Below, in pieces: positions 8,027-17,225 of a stretch of DNA of 64,000 nt. The first letter of the stretch is position 1; every line of letters begins with the position of its first letter. The translations under genes and the position numbers were made by a program. This stretch comes from Geodermatophilus sabuli. GTDB lineage: Bacteria; Actinomycetota; Actinomycetes; Mycobacteriales; Geodermatophilaceae. A model generated the notes under the pieces. It saw only the letters and a program-made list of their open reading frames with translations, was not told the DNA's origin and searched no databases. Location: the NCBI RefSeq assembly GCF_010686765.1, contig NZ_JAAGWF010000005.1, positions 225,924-289,923 on the forward strand, read 5' to 3'.

Positions 8027-9058
8027 TCAGGCGGTGCGGGGGCCCTTCCAGATGTCGATGCCGGCGTCCACGGCGTGCTGGTCGATGGCGGCCAGCTCGT
8101 CGTCGGTGAAGTCCAGCCGGTCCAGGGCGGCGATGTTCTGCTCGAGCTGGCCGACGCTGCTCGCACCGACGAGCACGCTGGTCACCCGCGGGTCCCGCAG
8201 CGCCCACGCGAGCGCCAGCTGCGCCAGGCTCTGACCGCGCCCGCCCGCGATCTCGTGCAGGGCGCGGACGTGGGTCAGTGCCTCGTCGGTGATCAGGTCG
8301 GTCGACAGCGACTTGCCCTGGCTGGCCCGTGAGCCCTCGGGGATGCCGTCCAGGTACTTGTCGGTGAGCATGCCCTGGGCCAGCGGGGAGAACGCGATGC
8401 AGCCGGCGCCGACGTCCTCGAGGGTGTCGAGCAGGCCCTCGGTCTCGATCCAGCGGTTGAGCATCGAGTAGGAGGGCTGGTGGATCAGCAGCGGCGTCCC
8501 GAGGTCGGCGAGGATCTCGGCGGCCCTGGCGGTGTCCTCCGGCGAGTAGGACGAGATGCCGGCGTAGAGCGCCTTGCCCGACCGGACGGCGAGGTCGAGT
8601 GCACCCATCGTCTCCTCGAGCGGCGTGCTCGGGTCGGGCCGGTGCGAGTAGAAGACGTCGACGTACTCGAGGCCCATGCGGCGCAGTGACTGGTCGAGGC
8701 TGGCCAGGACGTACTTGCGGGAGCCCCCGCCGTGCCCGTACGGACCGGGCCACATGTCGTAACCGGCCTTGGTCGAGATCACCAGCTGGTCGCGGTAGGG
8801 CGCGAAGTCATCGGCGAGGTGGCGGCCGAAGTTCGTCTCCGCGGAGCCGTACGGCGGGCCGTAGTTGTTGGCCAGGTCGAAGTGGGTGACGCCGAGGTCG
8901 AAGGCGCGCCGGAGGATGGCGCGCTGCCGGTCGAACGGGACGTCGTCGCCGAAGTTGTGCCACAGCCCGAGGCTCACGGCCGGCAGGTCCAGGCCGCTGC
9001 GGCCGGTGCGCCGGTAGGTCATGGAGTCGTAGCGGGTGTCGGACGCGCAGTACGGCAT
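8027..9058 (-). CDS. gpr: L-glyceraldehyde 3-phosphate reductase-type aldo/keto reductase
   Basis: A 343-residue aldo/keto reductase strongly resembling E. coli YghZ/Gpr, which reduces L-glyceraldehyde 3-phosphate with NADPH and so detoxifies a non-natural triose phosphate. Recognisable blocks are SLGLWHNFGDDVPFDRQR, FDLANNYGPPYGSAE, ISTKAGYDMWPGPYG and FYSHRPDPSTPLEET. The catalytic tetrad residues D, Y, K and H are in these segments, and TSVLVGAS near the C-terminus contacts the cofactor. Length matches the family. The ATG start at 9058 has no clear ribosome binding site. It is a stand-alone gene. Confidence 0.88.
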   Translation of the reverse strand: MPYCASDTRYDSMTYRRTGRSGLDLPAVSLGLWHNFGDDVPFDRQRAILRRAFDLGVTHFDLANNYGPPYGSAETNFGRHLADDFAPYRDQLVISTKAGYDMWPGPYGHGGGSRKYVLASLDQSLRRMGLEYVDVFYSHRPDPSTPLEETMGALDLAVRSGKALYAGISSYSPEDTARAAEILADLGTPLLIHQPSYSMLNRWIETEGLLDTLEDVGAGCIAFSPLAQGMLTDKYLDGIPEGSRASQGKSLSTDLITDEALTHVRALHEIAGGRGQSLAQLALAWALRDPRVTSVLVGASSVGQLEQNIAALDRLDFTDDELAAIDQHAVDAGIDIWKGPRTA

Positions 9059-9314
9059 GCCCCGATCCAACCAGCGCGCCCGCGTACCGGCCCGTCGCCT
9101 GCTCTGCGGCCGACGCCCCGTGGCCCGTGAGGGTGAGTGAGGTGGCCGGTCCCCCGGTCGCGCGGAGCAACTCCCACCGGCGGCCGGACGGCTGGCGGGC
9201 CGGCCGGTCGAGGGGCCCGCCTGCTCGCGCGGCGGGTGGCTCGACCCCTGGGAGGGGGGCACGCGAGGGCCTAGGGTCGGGTCGTCAGTGGTCCCCTCCG
9301 ACCCGGGAGATGTC

Positions 9315-9470
9315 GTGCTCCGCCTACTCGGACTCCTGCTGGTCATCTGGCTGGCGATCACCATCCTCGGTGCGGTCGTGAAGGGCCTGTTCTGGCTGGC
9401 CATCGTCGGTCTCGTCTTCTTCGTCGCCACCGCGGCGCTCGGCTGGGGCAAGCAGCAGAAGCGGCTCTGA
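9315..9470 (+). CDS. Small two-helix membrane protein (51 aa)
   Basis: A 51-residue protein made almost wholly of two hydrophobic segments (about 2-20 and 22-42), with a basic tail ending KQQKRL. I chose the GTG at 9315, which has CGGGAGA four bases upstream; a GTG at 9288 would add nine poorly supported residues. TAGGGT about 30 bases upstream may be the -10 element. It is followed by a strong bidirectional hairpin. Function unknown; similar short membrane proteins are common next to unrelated genes in actinomycetes. Confidence 0.6.
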   Translation: MLRLLGLLLVIWLAITILGAVVKGLFWLAIVGLVFFVATAALGWGKQQKRL

Positions 9471-9544
9471 CCGCCGGGTGCCGGGCCCATCGGTTGAGCC
9501 CGGGGGTGTCGCAGCGACCGTCCGTCCAGCAGTGCCCCAGCAGC

Positions 9545-9581
9545 GGTGCCCCGGCTCCGCACGAGGCGGAACCGGGGCACC
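9545..9581. terminator. Bidirectional hairpin terminator
   Basis: Arms 9545-9560 and 9566-9581 pair over 16 positions (15 exact) around a five-base loop. It sits between the converging small membrane gene and nrdJ and probably ends transcription from both sides. There is no T-tract. Confidence 0.7.
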
Positions 9582-9605
9582 GACGTCCTGAGCCGGCCGA
9601 CTACG

Positions 9606-12485
9606 TCAGCTGCAGCCGCTGGTGGAGCCGCAGCCCTCGCAGACGTAGCAGCTGCCGGCCGGGCGCATCTTCGTCCCGCAGGTCATGCACAGCGGCGCGT
9701 CGGTCGCCGTGCCGGTGACCAGCTCGAACAGCTCGGCCGAGGAGTGCGCCTCGGTGATCGGCTTCCCCGCCGGGGCCTCGGGCTTGGGCTCCGGCTTGGC
9801 AGGCGCCTCGGTCGGCACGGAGCTGCGCAGCGCCTCCACGTCGACCTCCTCCTCCACCACGTCGGCGGTGGAGGCCGAGGTGCCGTAACCGGACACCTGG
9901 GCGGCCCGCTCCTCGGCGCTGAAGATGCCGAGCTCGGCGCGCTTGTCCACGGGCAGGTGGTCCAGCGCCAGGCGACGGAAGATGTAGTCCATCACCGACT
10001 GGGCGATGCGGATGTCCGGGTCGTCGGTCATACCGGCCGGCTCGAAGCGCATGTTGGTGAACTTCTGGATGTAGGTCTCCAGCGGCACACCGTGCTGCAG
10101 CGCGATCGAGATGCCGATCGAGAAGGCGTCCATCACGCCGGCCAGGGTCGACCCCTGCTTGCCCAGCTTGAGGAAGACCTCGCCCAGGCTGCCGTCCTCG
10201 TACATGCCCGCGGTCATGTAGCCCTCGGCGCCCGCGACGCTGAACGACGTGGTCATGCTCGTCCGCTTCTTGGGCAGCCGCTTGCGCACCGGGTGCGACA
10301 TGGCGGCCGGCGCCGCCACCTCGGTCGTGGCGGCCACGTCGCTGCTGGCCTTCTTGGCCTTGCCGTCGGACAGGGGCTGACCGACCTTGCAGTTGTCGCG
10401 GTAGATCGCCAGCGCCTTGAGGCCTGACTTCCAGCCCTGGAAGTAGATGTTCTCGACGTCCTCGATGGTCGCCGTCTCGGGCATGTTCACCGTCTTGCTG
10501 ATGGCGCCGGAGATGAACGGCTGCACCGCGGCCATCATCCGGACGTGGCCCATCGGCGCGATGGCCCGCTCACCCATCGCGCAGTCGAAGACCTCGTAGT
10601 GCTCCGGCCGCAGGCTCGGGGCGTCGACGACGTGCCCGTGCTCCGCGATGAACTCGACGATCGCCTCGATCTGCTCACCCTGGTAACCGAGGCTCTTCAG
10701 CGCCCGCGGCACCGTCTGGTTGACGATCTGCATGGAGCCGCCGCCGACCAGCTTCTTGTACTTGACCAGCGAGAAGTCCGGCTCGATGCCAGTTGTGTCG
10801 CAGTCCATCATGAAGCCGATGGTCCCGGTGGGGGCCAGCACGGAGGCCTGCGCGTTGCGCCAGCCGTTGTCACCGCCGATCTCCAGGCACTCCTGCCACT
10901 GGGCGGTCGCGACCTTGAGCACGTCGGCGTCATCGGCGCCGACCGGACGGATCGCGTCGTTGGCCGCGGCGTGCTTGCGCATCACCCGGGCGTGGGCGTC
11001 GGCGTTGCGGGCGAAGCCCTCGTAGGCGCCGACGATGCCGGCGAGCTCGGCGGACCGGCGGTAGGCCGTCCCGGTCATGAGCGAGGTGATCGCCGCCGCC
11101 AGGGTCTGACCGCCGCGTGAGTCGTAGGCGTGGCCGGTGGCCATGAGCAGCGCACCCAGGTTGGCGTAGCCGATGCCCAGCTGCCGGTAGGCGCGCGTGG
11201 TCTCGCCGATCGGGTCGGTCGGGAAGTCGGCGAAGCAGATGGAGATGTCCATCGCCGTGATGACCAGCTCGACGGCCTTGACGAAGGTCTTGGCGTCGAA
11301 GGTGCCGTCGTCCTTGAGGAACTTGAGCAGGTTCAGCGACGCCAGGTTGCACGAGCTGTTGTCCAGGCTCATGTACTCCGAGCACGGGTTGGACGCGTTG
11401 ATCCGCCCGGTCTCGGGGTTGGTGTGCCAGTCGTTGATCGTGTCGTCGTACTGGATGCCCGGGTCGGCGCACTCCCAGGCGGCCTGGGTGACCTTGCGGA
11501 ACAGCGTCTTGGCGTCGACGGTCTCGATGACCGACCCGTCCATGCGGCCGCGGAGGCCGAACTCGGTGCCTTCCTCGACCGCGCGCATGAACTCGTCGGA
11601 GACCCGGACCGAGTTGTTGGCGTTCTGGTACTGGACGCTGGTGATGTCCTTGCCGCCGAGGTCCATGTCGTACCCGGCGTCGCGCAGCGCGCGGATCTTG
11701 TCCTCCTCGCGCGCCTTCGTCTCGATGAACTCCTCGATGTCGGGGTGGTCGATGTCGAGGACGACCATCTTCGCCGCGCGGCGGGTGGCGCCACCGGACT
11801 TGATGGTGCCGGCGGAGGCGTCGGCACCGCGCATGAAGCTGACCGGGCCGGAGGCGGTGCCACCGGAGGACAGCAGCTCCTTGGAGGAGCGGATGCGGGA
11901 GAGGTTGAGGCCGGCACCGGACCCGCCCTTGAAGATCAGCCCCTCCTCCCGGTACCAGTTGAGGATCGAGTCCATCGTGTCGTCGACGGCCAGGATGAAG
12001 CACGCGCTGACCTGCTGCGGGGCGCTGGTGCCGACGTTGAACCAGACGGGCGAGTTGAAGCTGAAGTACTGGTGCATGAGCATCCAGGTCAGCTCGTGCT
12101 CGAAGATCTCGGCGTCGCCCTCGGTGGCGAAGTAGCCGTGGTCCCGGCCCGCCTGGCCGTAGGTGAGCACGACCCGGTCGATCAGCTGGCGGAGGCTGCT
12201 CTCCCGCTGGGCGGTGCCCACCGCGCCGCGGAAGTACTTCGTGGTGACGATGTTGGCCGCGTTGACGCTCCACTCGGCCGGGAACTCCACGCCACGCTGC
12301 TCGAAGTTGATCGAGCCGTCACGCCAGTTGGTCATGACGACGTCGCGACGCTCCCAGGTCACCTCGTCGTACGGGTGCACCCCGGCGGTCGTGAAGACCC
12401 GCTTGATCTTCAGGCCCTTGCCGCGGGTCGGTGCCTTGGCGGCGCGGCGGGTGCGGCCCGACAAGCGGTCCTCGGTCTCTGTCAC
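9606..12485 (-). CDS. nrdJ: Vitamin B12-dependent (class II) ribonucleotide reductase
   Basis: A 959-residue adenosylcobalamin-dependent enzyme that reduces ribonucleoside diphosphates to deoxynucleotides. Active-site residues are visible: the first redox cysteine C162 (SACFIL), the N-x-C-x-E motif with N366, C368 and E370 (NPCSEY), and the second redox cysteine C379 (SSCNLASLNL). The GGSGAGLNLSRIRS segment is diagnostic for NrdJ. The C-terminus is a Cys-rich zinc-ribbon-like tail (CMTCGTKM and CYVCEGC) that re-reduces the active site. It follows nrdR on the same strand with a 93-base gap, as in the Streptomyces nrdRJ operon, so NrdR control is expected. Confidence 0.96.
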   Translation of the reverse strand: MTETEDRLSGRTRRAAKAPTRGKGLKIKRVFTTAGVHPYDEVTWERRDVVMTNWRDGSINFEQRGVEFPAEWSVNAANIVTTKYFRGAVGTAQRESSLRQLIDRVVLTYGQAGRDHGYFATEGDAEIFEHELTWMLMHQYFSFNSPVWFNVGTSAPQQVSACFILAVDDTMDSILNWYREEGLIFKGGSGAGLNLSRIRSSKELLSSGGTASGPVSFMRGADASAGTIKSGGATRRAAKMVVLDIDHPDIEEFIETKAREEDKIRALRDAGYDMDLGGKDITSVQYQNANNSVRVSDEFMRAVEEGTEFGLRGRMDGSVIETVDAKTLFRKVTQAAWECADPGIQYDDTINDWHTNPETGRINASNPCSEYMSLDNSSCNLASLNLLKFLKDDGTFDAKTFVKAVELVITAMDISICFADFPTDPIGETTRAYRQLGIGYANLGALLMATGHAYDSRGGQTLAAAITSLMTGTAYRRSAELAGIVGAYEGFARNADAHARVMRKHAAANDAIRPVGADDADVLKVATAQWQECLEIGGDNGWRNAQASVLAPTGTIGFMMDCDTTGIEPDFSLVKYKKLVGGGSMQIVNQTVPRALKSLGYQGEQIEAIVEFIAEHGHVVDAPSLRPEHYEVFDCAMGERAIAPMGHVRMMAAVQPFISGAISKTVNMPETATIEDVENIYFQGWKSGLKALAIYRDNCKVGQPLSDGKAKKASSDVAATTEVAAPAAMSHPVRKRLPKKRTSMTTSFSVAGAEGYMTAGMYEDGSLGEVFLKLGKQGSTLAGVMDAFSIGISIALQHGVPLETYIQKFTNMRFEPAGMTDDPDIRIAQSVMDYIFRRLALDHLPVDKRAELGIFSAEERAAQVSGYGTSASTADVVEEEVDVEALRSSVPTEAPAKPEPKPEAPAGKPITEAHSSAELFELVTGTATDAPLCMTCGTKMRPAGSCYVCEGCGSTSGCS

Positions 12486-12578
12486 GGAGCTCTCCCTCGT
12501 GTCGTGGTCCGGCGGCTGGGGAAGCGCCGCTCTCGGGTGCTGCTCTGGATGGTGTGTAGCGGGTGGTGCTGACAGTTC

Positions 12579-13136
12579 TCAGGTGCCGACGACGCTGCCG
12601 TCGGGGGCGGGCTGGGCCCGTCCCCCACCCCGACGACGGACGGCCGGGGGGCCGTCCTGCATGCCGGGGAGCGGCGGGGTGCCGGCGGGGAGGTGCCGGA
12701 GCCGCAGCTCGGTGATCTCCTTCTCGAAGTCCTCGAGGGAGGTGAAGGCCCGGTAGACGCTGGCGAAGCGGAGGTAGGCCACCTCGTCCAGCTCGCGCAG
12801 CGGCCGGAGGATCGCCAACCCGACCTCGTGACTGGGCACCTCGGCCGCGCCGGTGGCGCGGATGGCGTCCTCCACCTGCTGGGCGAGCAGCTGCAACTGG
12901 TCCTCGTCGACCGGCCGCCCCTGACAGGCCCGCCGCACGCCCGCCACCACCTTGGTGCGGTTGAACGGCTCGCTCACGCCACTGCGCTTCACCACGGCCA
13001 GGACGGCCTCCTCCACCGTGGTGAAACGACGCCCGCACGCGGGGCACGAGCGGCGGCGGCGCGTGGTGGCTCCCTCGTCGGCCTCTCGCGAGTCGATGAC
13101 GCGACTGTCGGCGTTGTGACAGAAGGGGCAACGCAC
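12579..13136 (-). CDS. nrdR: Ribonucleotide reductase repressor NrdR
   Basis: A 185-residue regulator that senses ATP/dATP and represses ribonucleotide reductase genes. The N-terminal zinc ribbon has cysteines C3, C6, C31 and C34 (CPFC and CPAC); an ATP-cone domain covers about 46-136. It is longer than typical NrdR (about 150-155) because of a basic, proline-rich tail of about 35 residues. The GTG start has GGGGAGGA upstream. It lies directly before nrdJ, and two NrdR boxes sit about 150-190 bases upstream, so autoregulation of an nrdRJ operon is likely. Confidence 0.95.
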   Translation of the reverse strand: MRCPFCHNADSRVIDSREADEGATTRRRRSCPACGRRFTTVEEAVLAVVKRSGVSEPFNRTKVVAGVRRACQGRPVDEDQLQLLAQQVEDAIRATGAAEVPSHEVGLAILRPLRELDEVAYLRFASVYRAFTSLEDFEKEITELRLRHLPAGTPPLPGMQDGPPAVRRRGGGRAQPAPDGSVVGT

Positions 13137-13287
13137 GGCGTCCTCCCCTCTCGTGTGGTGCCGCGTCCGGGGAGTCCCGGAGCGCGGCGTCCGTCACGAC
13201 CGACGCTGTGGACCCTCCTGGGGACATCCGGTGGACGTCACGGGGAGAACCTGAGGATCGGCTGTGGACGGACTTACAGCGGTGCAA

Positions 13288-13331
13288 CTACTAGATGTAG
13301 GGGAACCCTAGAACTGCCCCCACTAGATGTG
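13288..13331. promoter_or_regulatory. Tandem NrdR boxes upstream of nrdRJ
   Basis: Two near-palindromes sharing ACTAGATGT lie at 13288-13300 (CTACTAGATGTAG) and 13321-13331 (CACTAGATGTG). Their centres are about 32 bases apart, close to three helical turns, which is the known arrangement of paired NrdR boxes overlapping ribonucleotide reductase promoters. Confidence 0.8.
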
Positions 13332-13526
13332 CAAGCGCAGACGCACCCGGCGTGTTCCGCCGTGACCCGCGGGTGGCCAGGCGCGCTCAGCCGTCCCACC
13401 GGTCACAGCGACACGCCGCGACACGCCTCCGGGCACCCGCGTCCGGCGACGTGACTGGTGTGGGGCGGCGCCAGTCCGACCGGCACGGGAGGGACGGCGC
13501 AGCTCCGCCTGGCGCGGAGGGCGCCG
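13332..13526. other. Gene-free stretch upstream of nrdRJ
   Basis: Between the NrdR boxes and the end of the next gene I see no supported coding region, RNA gene or clear terminator. The overlapping open frames here have poor codon composition. Confidence 0.5.
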
Positions 13527-14177
13527 TCAGGCCCGCCCGACGGCGTCCGGTCGGGGGAGCCGCGGACGCGGTACGCGGTCACCGAGGCGCAGCGGCCTGG
13601 TCATGCAGTCGGCCTCTGCGCGCGGTGCGTCGCTGGGCGGCTCTGCCGGGACCTCGTCGACGGCACGGTGACGCCCGGGGACCGCAGGGGCGCGGTGCCG
13701 CCCCGGCACGATGCCGCTGCGGACGGCGGGCAGCTCCGCGGTGACGTCCCCACCGTGACGGCGGCGACGACGGCGGTGGTCAGCGGCAGTCGGGGCGCCG
13801 GCCTCCGACGAGTACTCCGGCGCGGCGAGCACGTCGGCCACCAGGCGCTCGCGCGCGGAGGCGCGGTGCAGCGTGACCGTCGGGGGTGCGGGGTCCGTCG
13901 AGCCGCCCCGGCCACGGTGACCCTCCGCCGGCGCCGGGGCGCGAGCAGGCACGTCGCGAGCAGGATCGTCGCGAGCCGGCTCGGGCAGCCGGAGCTCCGC
14001 CAGATCGGTCCAGGCCTCGCGCTCGGCCCCGGCGACCACTGCGCGCACCCGGACCTGGCAGGCGCCGCGGGCATCGTGGCGCCAGCCCAGGATCACCCCG
14101 GGCCACCAGGTGGCGTCGACGCAGACCTCGACGTGCTGCGACAGCTGGGTGAAGACCACTGCTCGGCTCTCCGTCAT
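13527..14177 (-). CDS. Hypothetical protein
   Basis: A 216-residue protein without a recognised family function. The first 65 residues (MTESRAVVFTQLSQHVEV onward) look like a small beta-rich domain and have good codon bias. The rest is arginine-, proline- and alanine-rich low-complexity sequence with weaker coding character. TACGGT, a -10-like hexamer, lies 16 bases before the ATG. It sits between the LysM gene and nrdR on the same strand. The C-terminal boundary is uncertain. Confidence 0.5.
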   Translation of the reverse strand: MTESRAVVFTQLSQHVEVCVDATWWPGVILGWRHDARGACQVRVRAVVAGAEREAWTDLAELRLPEPARDDPARDVPARAPAPAEGHRGRGGSTDPAPPTVTLHRASARERLVADVLAAPEYSSEAGAPTAADHRRRRRRHGGDVTAELPAVRSGIVPGRHRAPAVPGRHRAVDEVPAEPPSDAPRAEADCMTRPLRLGDRVPRPRLPRPDAVGRA

Positions 14178-14376
14178 CCCTGACACACCGATGACCGTAG
14201 GCGCGGAACCGTGCACGGACAGTCAGCAACTCCGTACCGACGGTTGACGAACATCGGTCTCCGACCTTGGCGCTCTCTGGCCCCGGGGACGCGTCTGCGC
14301 AGGCCTGCGGCTCGCCGGCACCCAGTGAGGTGCCGATGCACCACCCGGCCGGTCCAGCGCGACCGCTACGCAGCGA

Positions 14377-15015
14377 TCACGGCAGGGTGAGGACCTGACC
14401 CGGGACGACGACGGCGTCGTCCAGGCCGTTGAGCGCCTGGATCGCGTCGACGACGCCGCGCACGTCGTCACTGGCGTCGGCCGCCTCCGCGGCGATGGAC
14501 CACACCGTGTCGCCCGGCTGGACGACGACCGTCCGGTCACCGGCCAGACGCAACCCCTTCCCGGGGCCGTCGTCGAGGAGGCCGTGCCCCAGGGCGACCA
14601 CGCCGACCGCCAGGGCCGCGGCGAGCACGGCGACCAGCCGGCGGCCACGGCGCGTCAGGCGCAGCGGCGCGGCCGCCGAGCCGGAGCCACACCCCACCCG
14701 GACCGTGCGGCCGGCCCGCCGGCCCGACCGGGGCGGTCGCCCTCCGGGGCGGGCGAGATCGCCCCGGCGCCGGGACGGGCGGCCGGCACCGCCCGGGCCA
14801 CCCACGGCGGACCGCCCGGCCGACCCGGCACGCTCGGCCACCGGCCGGAGTGGGCCGGTCACGCGCGAGCCCGCACCAGGGAGCCGGTCGGGGCCGTCCG
14901 GCGTCGCCACAAGCGACACCGGGGCGACCGGTCGGACCACTCCCGCCGGGGCGGGTCCGCCCCGGCCCCCCGGGCACCCGCACGAGATCGGTACCGCCCG
15001 CTGCACGCTTCGCAT
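14377..15015 (-). CDS. LysM membrane protein, probable SOS-induced division inhibitor
   Basis: A 212-residue protein with an Arg/Pro-rich N-terminal region (about 1-118), one membrane helix (about 122-142) and a C-terminal LysM domain starting [16 protein letters not shown], which binds peptidoglycan. It is divergent from lexA, and LexA boxes lie in the shared region. This position and architecture match M. tuberculosis Rv2719c and resemble B. subtilis YneA, which delay cell division during SOS. The ATG start has GGAGGAG upstream. A long cytoplasmic tail is unusual for YneA-like proteins. The division-inhibitor role is inferred from context. Confidence 0.78.
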   Translation of the reverse strand: MRSVQRAVPISCGCPGGRGGPAPAGVVRPVAPVSLVATPDGPDRLPGAGSRVTGPLRPVAERAGSAGRSAVGGPGGAGRPSRRRGDLARPGGRPPRSGRRAGRTVRVGCGSGSAAAPLRLTRRGRRLVAVLAAALAVGVVALGHGLLDDGPGKGLRLAGDRTVVVQPGDTVWSIAAEAADASDDVRGVVDAIQALNGLDDAVVVPGQVLTLP

Positions 15016-15073
15016 CGCCACTCCTCCGCCACTCCTCCGCCGCTCGGCGCCGCCGACCTGAGGCGGAACCGGA

Positions 15074-15089
15074 TCGAACGTCTGTTCGA
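15074..15089. promoter_or_regulatory. LexA (SOS) box 1, lexA/LysM intergenic region
   Basis: TCGAAC-gtct-GTTCGA is a perfect 16-base palindrome matching the actinobacterial SOS box. It lies about 60 bases before the LysM start and about 250 bases before lexA, so it probably serves the LysM gene mainly. Confidence 0.85.
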
Positions 15090-15153
15090 ACCGAACGCCT
15101 GGACGATGTCTACCGCAGGACGCCGACGGAAACGACTCCCCGGCGCGTGTCGT

Positions 15154-15169
15154 TCGAACACACGTTTGA
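15154..15169. promoter_or_regulatory. LexA (SOS) box 2, upstream of lexA
   Basis: TCGAAC-acac-GTTTGA differs from the actinobacterial SOS consensus at one position. It lies about 170 bases before the lexA start and suggests autorepression. Confidence 0.75.
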
Positions 15170-15336
15170 AATGGCCGGTCCGGAGCGCTACGGTTCCCCC
15201 GGGGCACCACCGGCCCCGCTCCACCCGGGGCGGCGGCAGGTCCCGAGCGACCGCCCGGTGCCGCGCCGGACGCGACCGGCCGGTGCGGACGAGCGCCCGA
15301 CGAGGGCCGTGGCGGCACGGCCGACGAGGAGGACAC

Positions 15337-16134
15337 GTGGCGGGCACGAGCGGGACGTCGGGGGGAGCGGGCAGCAGCCCGACACGACGCACCTCGGGCG
15401 GACGGGCCGGCAGCACGTCCGCCGCGACGCCGGAGACGGTCACGGGCGGATCGGTCCGCACCTTCCCGGACCGTGGTGAGGCCGGTGACGGGCTGACCCA
15501 GCGTCAGCGCCGAGTCCTGGAGGTCATCCGCGACTCGATCGAGCGACGCGGGTACCCGCCGTCGGTGCGGGAGATCGGCGAGGCGGTCGGCCTCTCGTCG
15601 GCGTCCTCGGTGGCCCACCAGCTGACCGTGCTGCAGAAGAAGGGGTGGCTGCGCCGCGACCCGAACCGCCCCCGCGCACTCGACGTCCGTCTCCCCGGCG
15701 ACACCCCGGGCGAGAGTCACGCGCCGGGCGTCGAGACGGCGACCGGGGACCAGGTGCCGGCGCCGACCTACGTGCCCCTCGTGGGTCGGATCGCCGCCGG
15801 TGGCCCGGTCCTGGCCGAGCAGGCCGTGGAGGACGTCTTCCCCCTCCCGCGCGAGCTGGTCGGGGAGGGGACCCTGTTCATGCTCAAGGTGGCCGGTGAC
15901 TCCATGGTCGAGGCGGCCATCTGCGACGGCGACTGGGTCGTGGTGCGCCAGCAGCCGACCGCCGAGAACGGCGAGATCGTCGCCGCCATGCTCGACGGTG
16001 AGGCGACCGTGAAGACCTACAAGCGGCGCGACGGGCACGTGTGGCTGCTCCCGCACAACCCGGCGTACGAGCCGATCCCCGGCGACGAGGCGACGATCCT
16101 CGGGCGCGTCGTCACGGTGCTCCGCCGGGTCTGA
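15337..16134 (+). CDS. lexA: SOS repressor LexA
   Basis: A 265-residue LexA. After a disordered Gly/Ser/Thr-rich N-terminal extension of about 50 residues comes the winged helix-turn-helix (about 53-115, with [14 protein letters not shown]). The self-cleavage site is A154-G155 in GRIAAGGP, and the catalytic pair is S189 (GDSM) and K226 (ATVKTYK). RecA filaments trigger self-cleavage to induce SOS genes. I chose the GTG at 15337, with GAGGAGG four bases upstream; the frame is open much further but without coding support. It is divergent from the LysM gene, with two LexA boxes between. Confidence 0.97.
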   Translation: MAGTSGTSGGAGSSPTRRTSGGRAGSTSAATPETVTGGSVRTFPDRGEAGDGLTQRQRRVLEVIRDSIERRGYPPSVREIGEAVGLSSASSVAHQLTVLQKKGWLRRDPNRPRALDVRLPGDTPGESHAPGVETATGDQVPAPTYVPLVGRIAAGGPVLAEQAVEDVFPLPRELVGEGTLFMLKVAGDSMVEAAICDGDWVVVRQQPTAENGEIVAAMLDGEATVKTYKRRDGHVWLLPHNPAYEPIPGDEATILGRVVTVLRRV

Positions 16135-16166
16135 GGCGGTGGCCCGGGGTCACGACGGCCCGAGGG

Positions 16167-17225
16167 TCAGGAGCGGCGGCGCACCTTCCCGCCGAGCCAC
16201 ACCAGCACCGCCGCGACACCGGCCGCGATCAGTGCGGCGGGGACGACCGGCAGCCCGTCGTCGGCGCTGAACAGGTCGGTCAGGGACCCGTCGGCAGGAC
16301 CGGACGACGCCGCGGCGATCGCGGCGGCGGGCAACGGGACGACGGTGACGTCGCTGGGCAGACCCTCGCTGGCGACCACGAGCCCGGTGGAGTCGGCGGT
16401 GAAGCTCACCGCCTCCCCCTGGGGGGCCTCCGGGAGCGCGATGCGGGTCGGCTCGCCGGCCAGGGCACCGACGACGTCCGCCCCCGCCAGCGCCCACACG
16501 TAGGCGTCGGTGTACGTGCGCAGCGCCAGCCGGCTCCCGTCGGCCGCCACCGCGCCACCGGTGACCATGAGCTGTCCCGCACGGCCCACCGGTCCCCCGG
16601 GCGTGCCGGTCACGGTCAGGTTCACGGCGGCGACCTCGACGAGGCCGACCGTGCCGCCATCGAGCAGGTCGGCCACGGGGCGGTAGACCTTGCTGGCGCC
16701 GAGGACCTCCTTGGAGACCAGGTAGGGGACGCCGTCCGGTGCCAGCAGGAGCGCCTCGACGTCGCGCGGGCCATCCGGGTAGGCCAGCCGGTACAGGCCG
16801 GTTCCGCCGTCGGGGCGCAGCGCCAGCAGGGCCACCGTCGTCCGGTCCCCCTGGTTGTCGCCGGTGTCGGCCACCCAAACCGTCCCGTCCGGGCCGACGG
16901 CGAGGTCCTCGGGGTCGTAGGGGTCCACGTCGGCACCCTGCACCGTCACGACCTGGCAGCCGGCGTCGAGCAGGTAGACGTCGATCCGGTCGCCACCGTC
17001 GTTGATCGCCAGCATCTGGTCTCCCACGGCGACGAGTCCCGACAGTTCGGGCAACCGGGGATCGGTCAGCTGGCAGCGGGTCGAGGGCGCAGCGGGGTCG
17101 GCCGCCGCCTGCTCGGCTGCCGCAGGCAGCGCCGGACCGAGGACGAGCGTCGCGGCGAGGGCGACCCCCGCTGCCAGACGCCGTCCCCCGACGCCGCTAG
17201 GCGGACGGCCGGCCTGCTCGGGCAC
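16167..17225 (-). CDS. Secreted, membrane-anchored propeller-like protein
   Basis: A 352-residue exported protein. A signal peptide spans about 14-37 (ending PAAAEQ), then a repeat-rich beta domain with WVADTGDN and repeated aspartate/glycine turns suggests a beta-propeller outside the cell. A C-terminal helix (about 325-346) followed by KVRRRS anchors it in the membrane. No catalytic motif is evident. Its GTG start lies 29 bases inside the upstream PAP2 gene, so the two are co-transcribed and translationally coupled. Function unknown; a link to lipid or envelope metabolism is inferred from this neighbour only. Confidence 0.7.
   Translation of the reverse strand: MPEQAGRPPSGVGGRRLAAGVALAATLVLGPALPAAAEQAAADPAAPSTRCQLTDPRLPELSGLVAVGDQMLAINDGGDRIDVYLLDAGCQVVTVQGADVDPYDPEDLAVGPDGTVWVADTGDNQGDRTTVALLALRPDGGTGLYRLAYPDGPRDVEALLLAPDGVPYLVSKEVLGASKVYRPVADLLDGGTVGLVEVAAVNLTVTGTPGGPVGRAGQLMVTGGAVAADGSRLALRTYTDAYVWALAGADVVGALAGEPTRIALPEAPQGEAVSFTADSTGLVVASEGLPSDVTVVPLPAAAIAAASSGPADGSLTDLFSADDGLPVVPAALIAAGVAAVLVWLGGKVRRRS

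Noticed and set aside
9059..9314. Possible gene between the aldo/keto reductase and the small membrane protein
   Set aside because: No frame in this interval has convincing codon bias or a supported start; only a -10-like TAGGGT was noted.
14584..15336. Upstream extension of the lexA frame by about 250 residues
   Set aside because: It runs through the two LexA boxes and antisense to the LysM gene. A strong ribosome binding site at 15326-15332 fixes the start at 15337.
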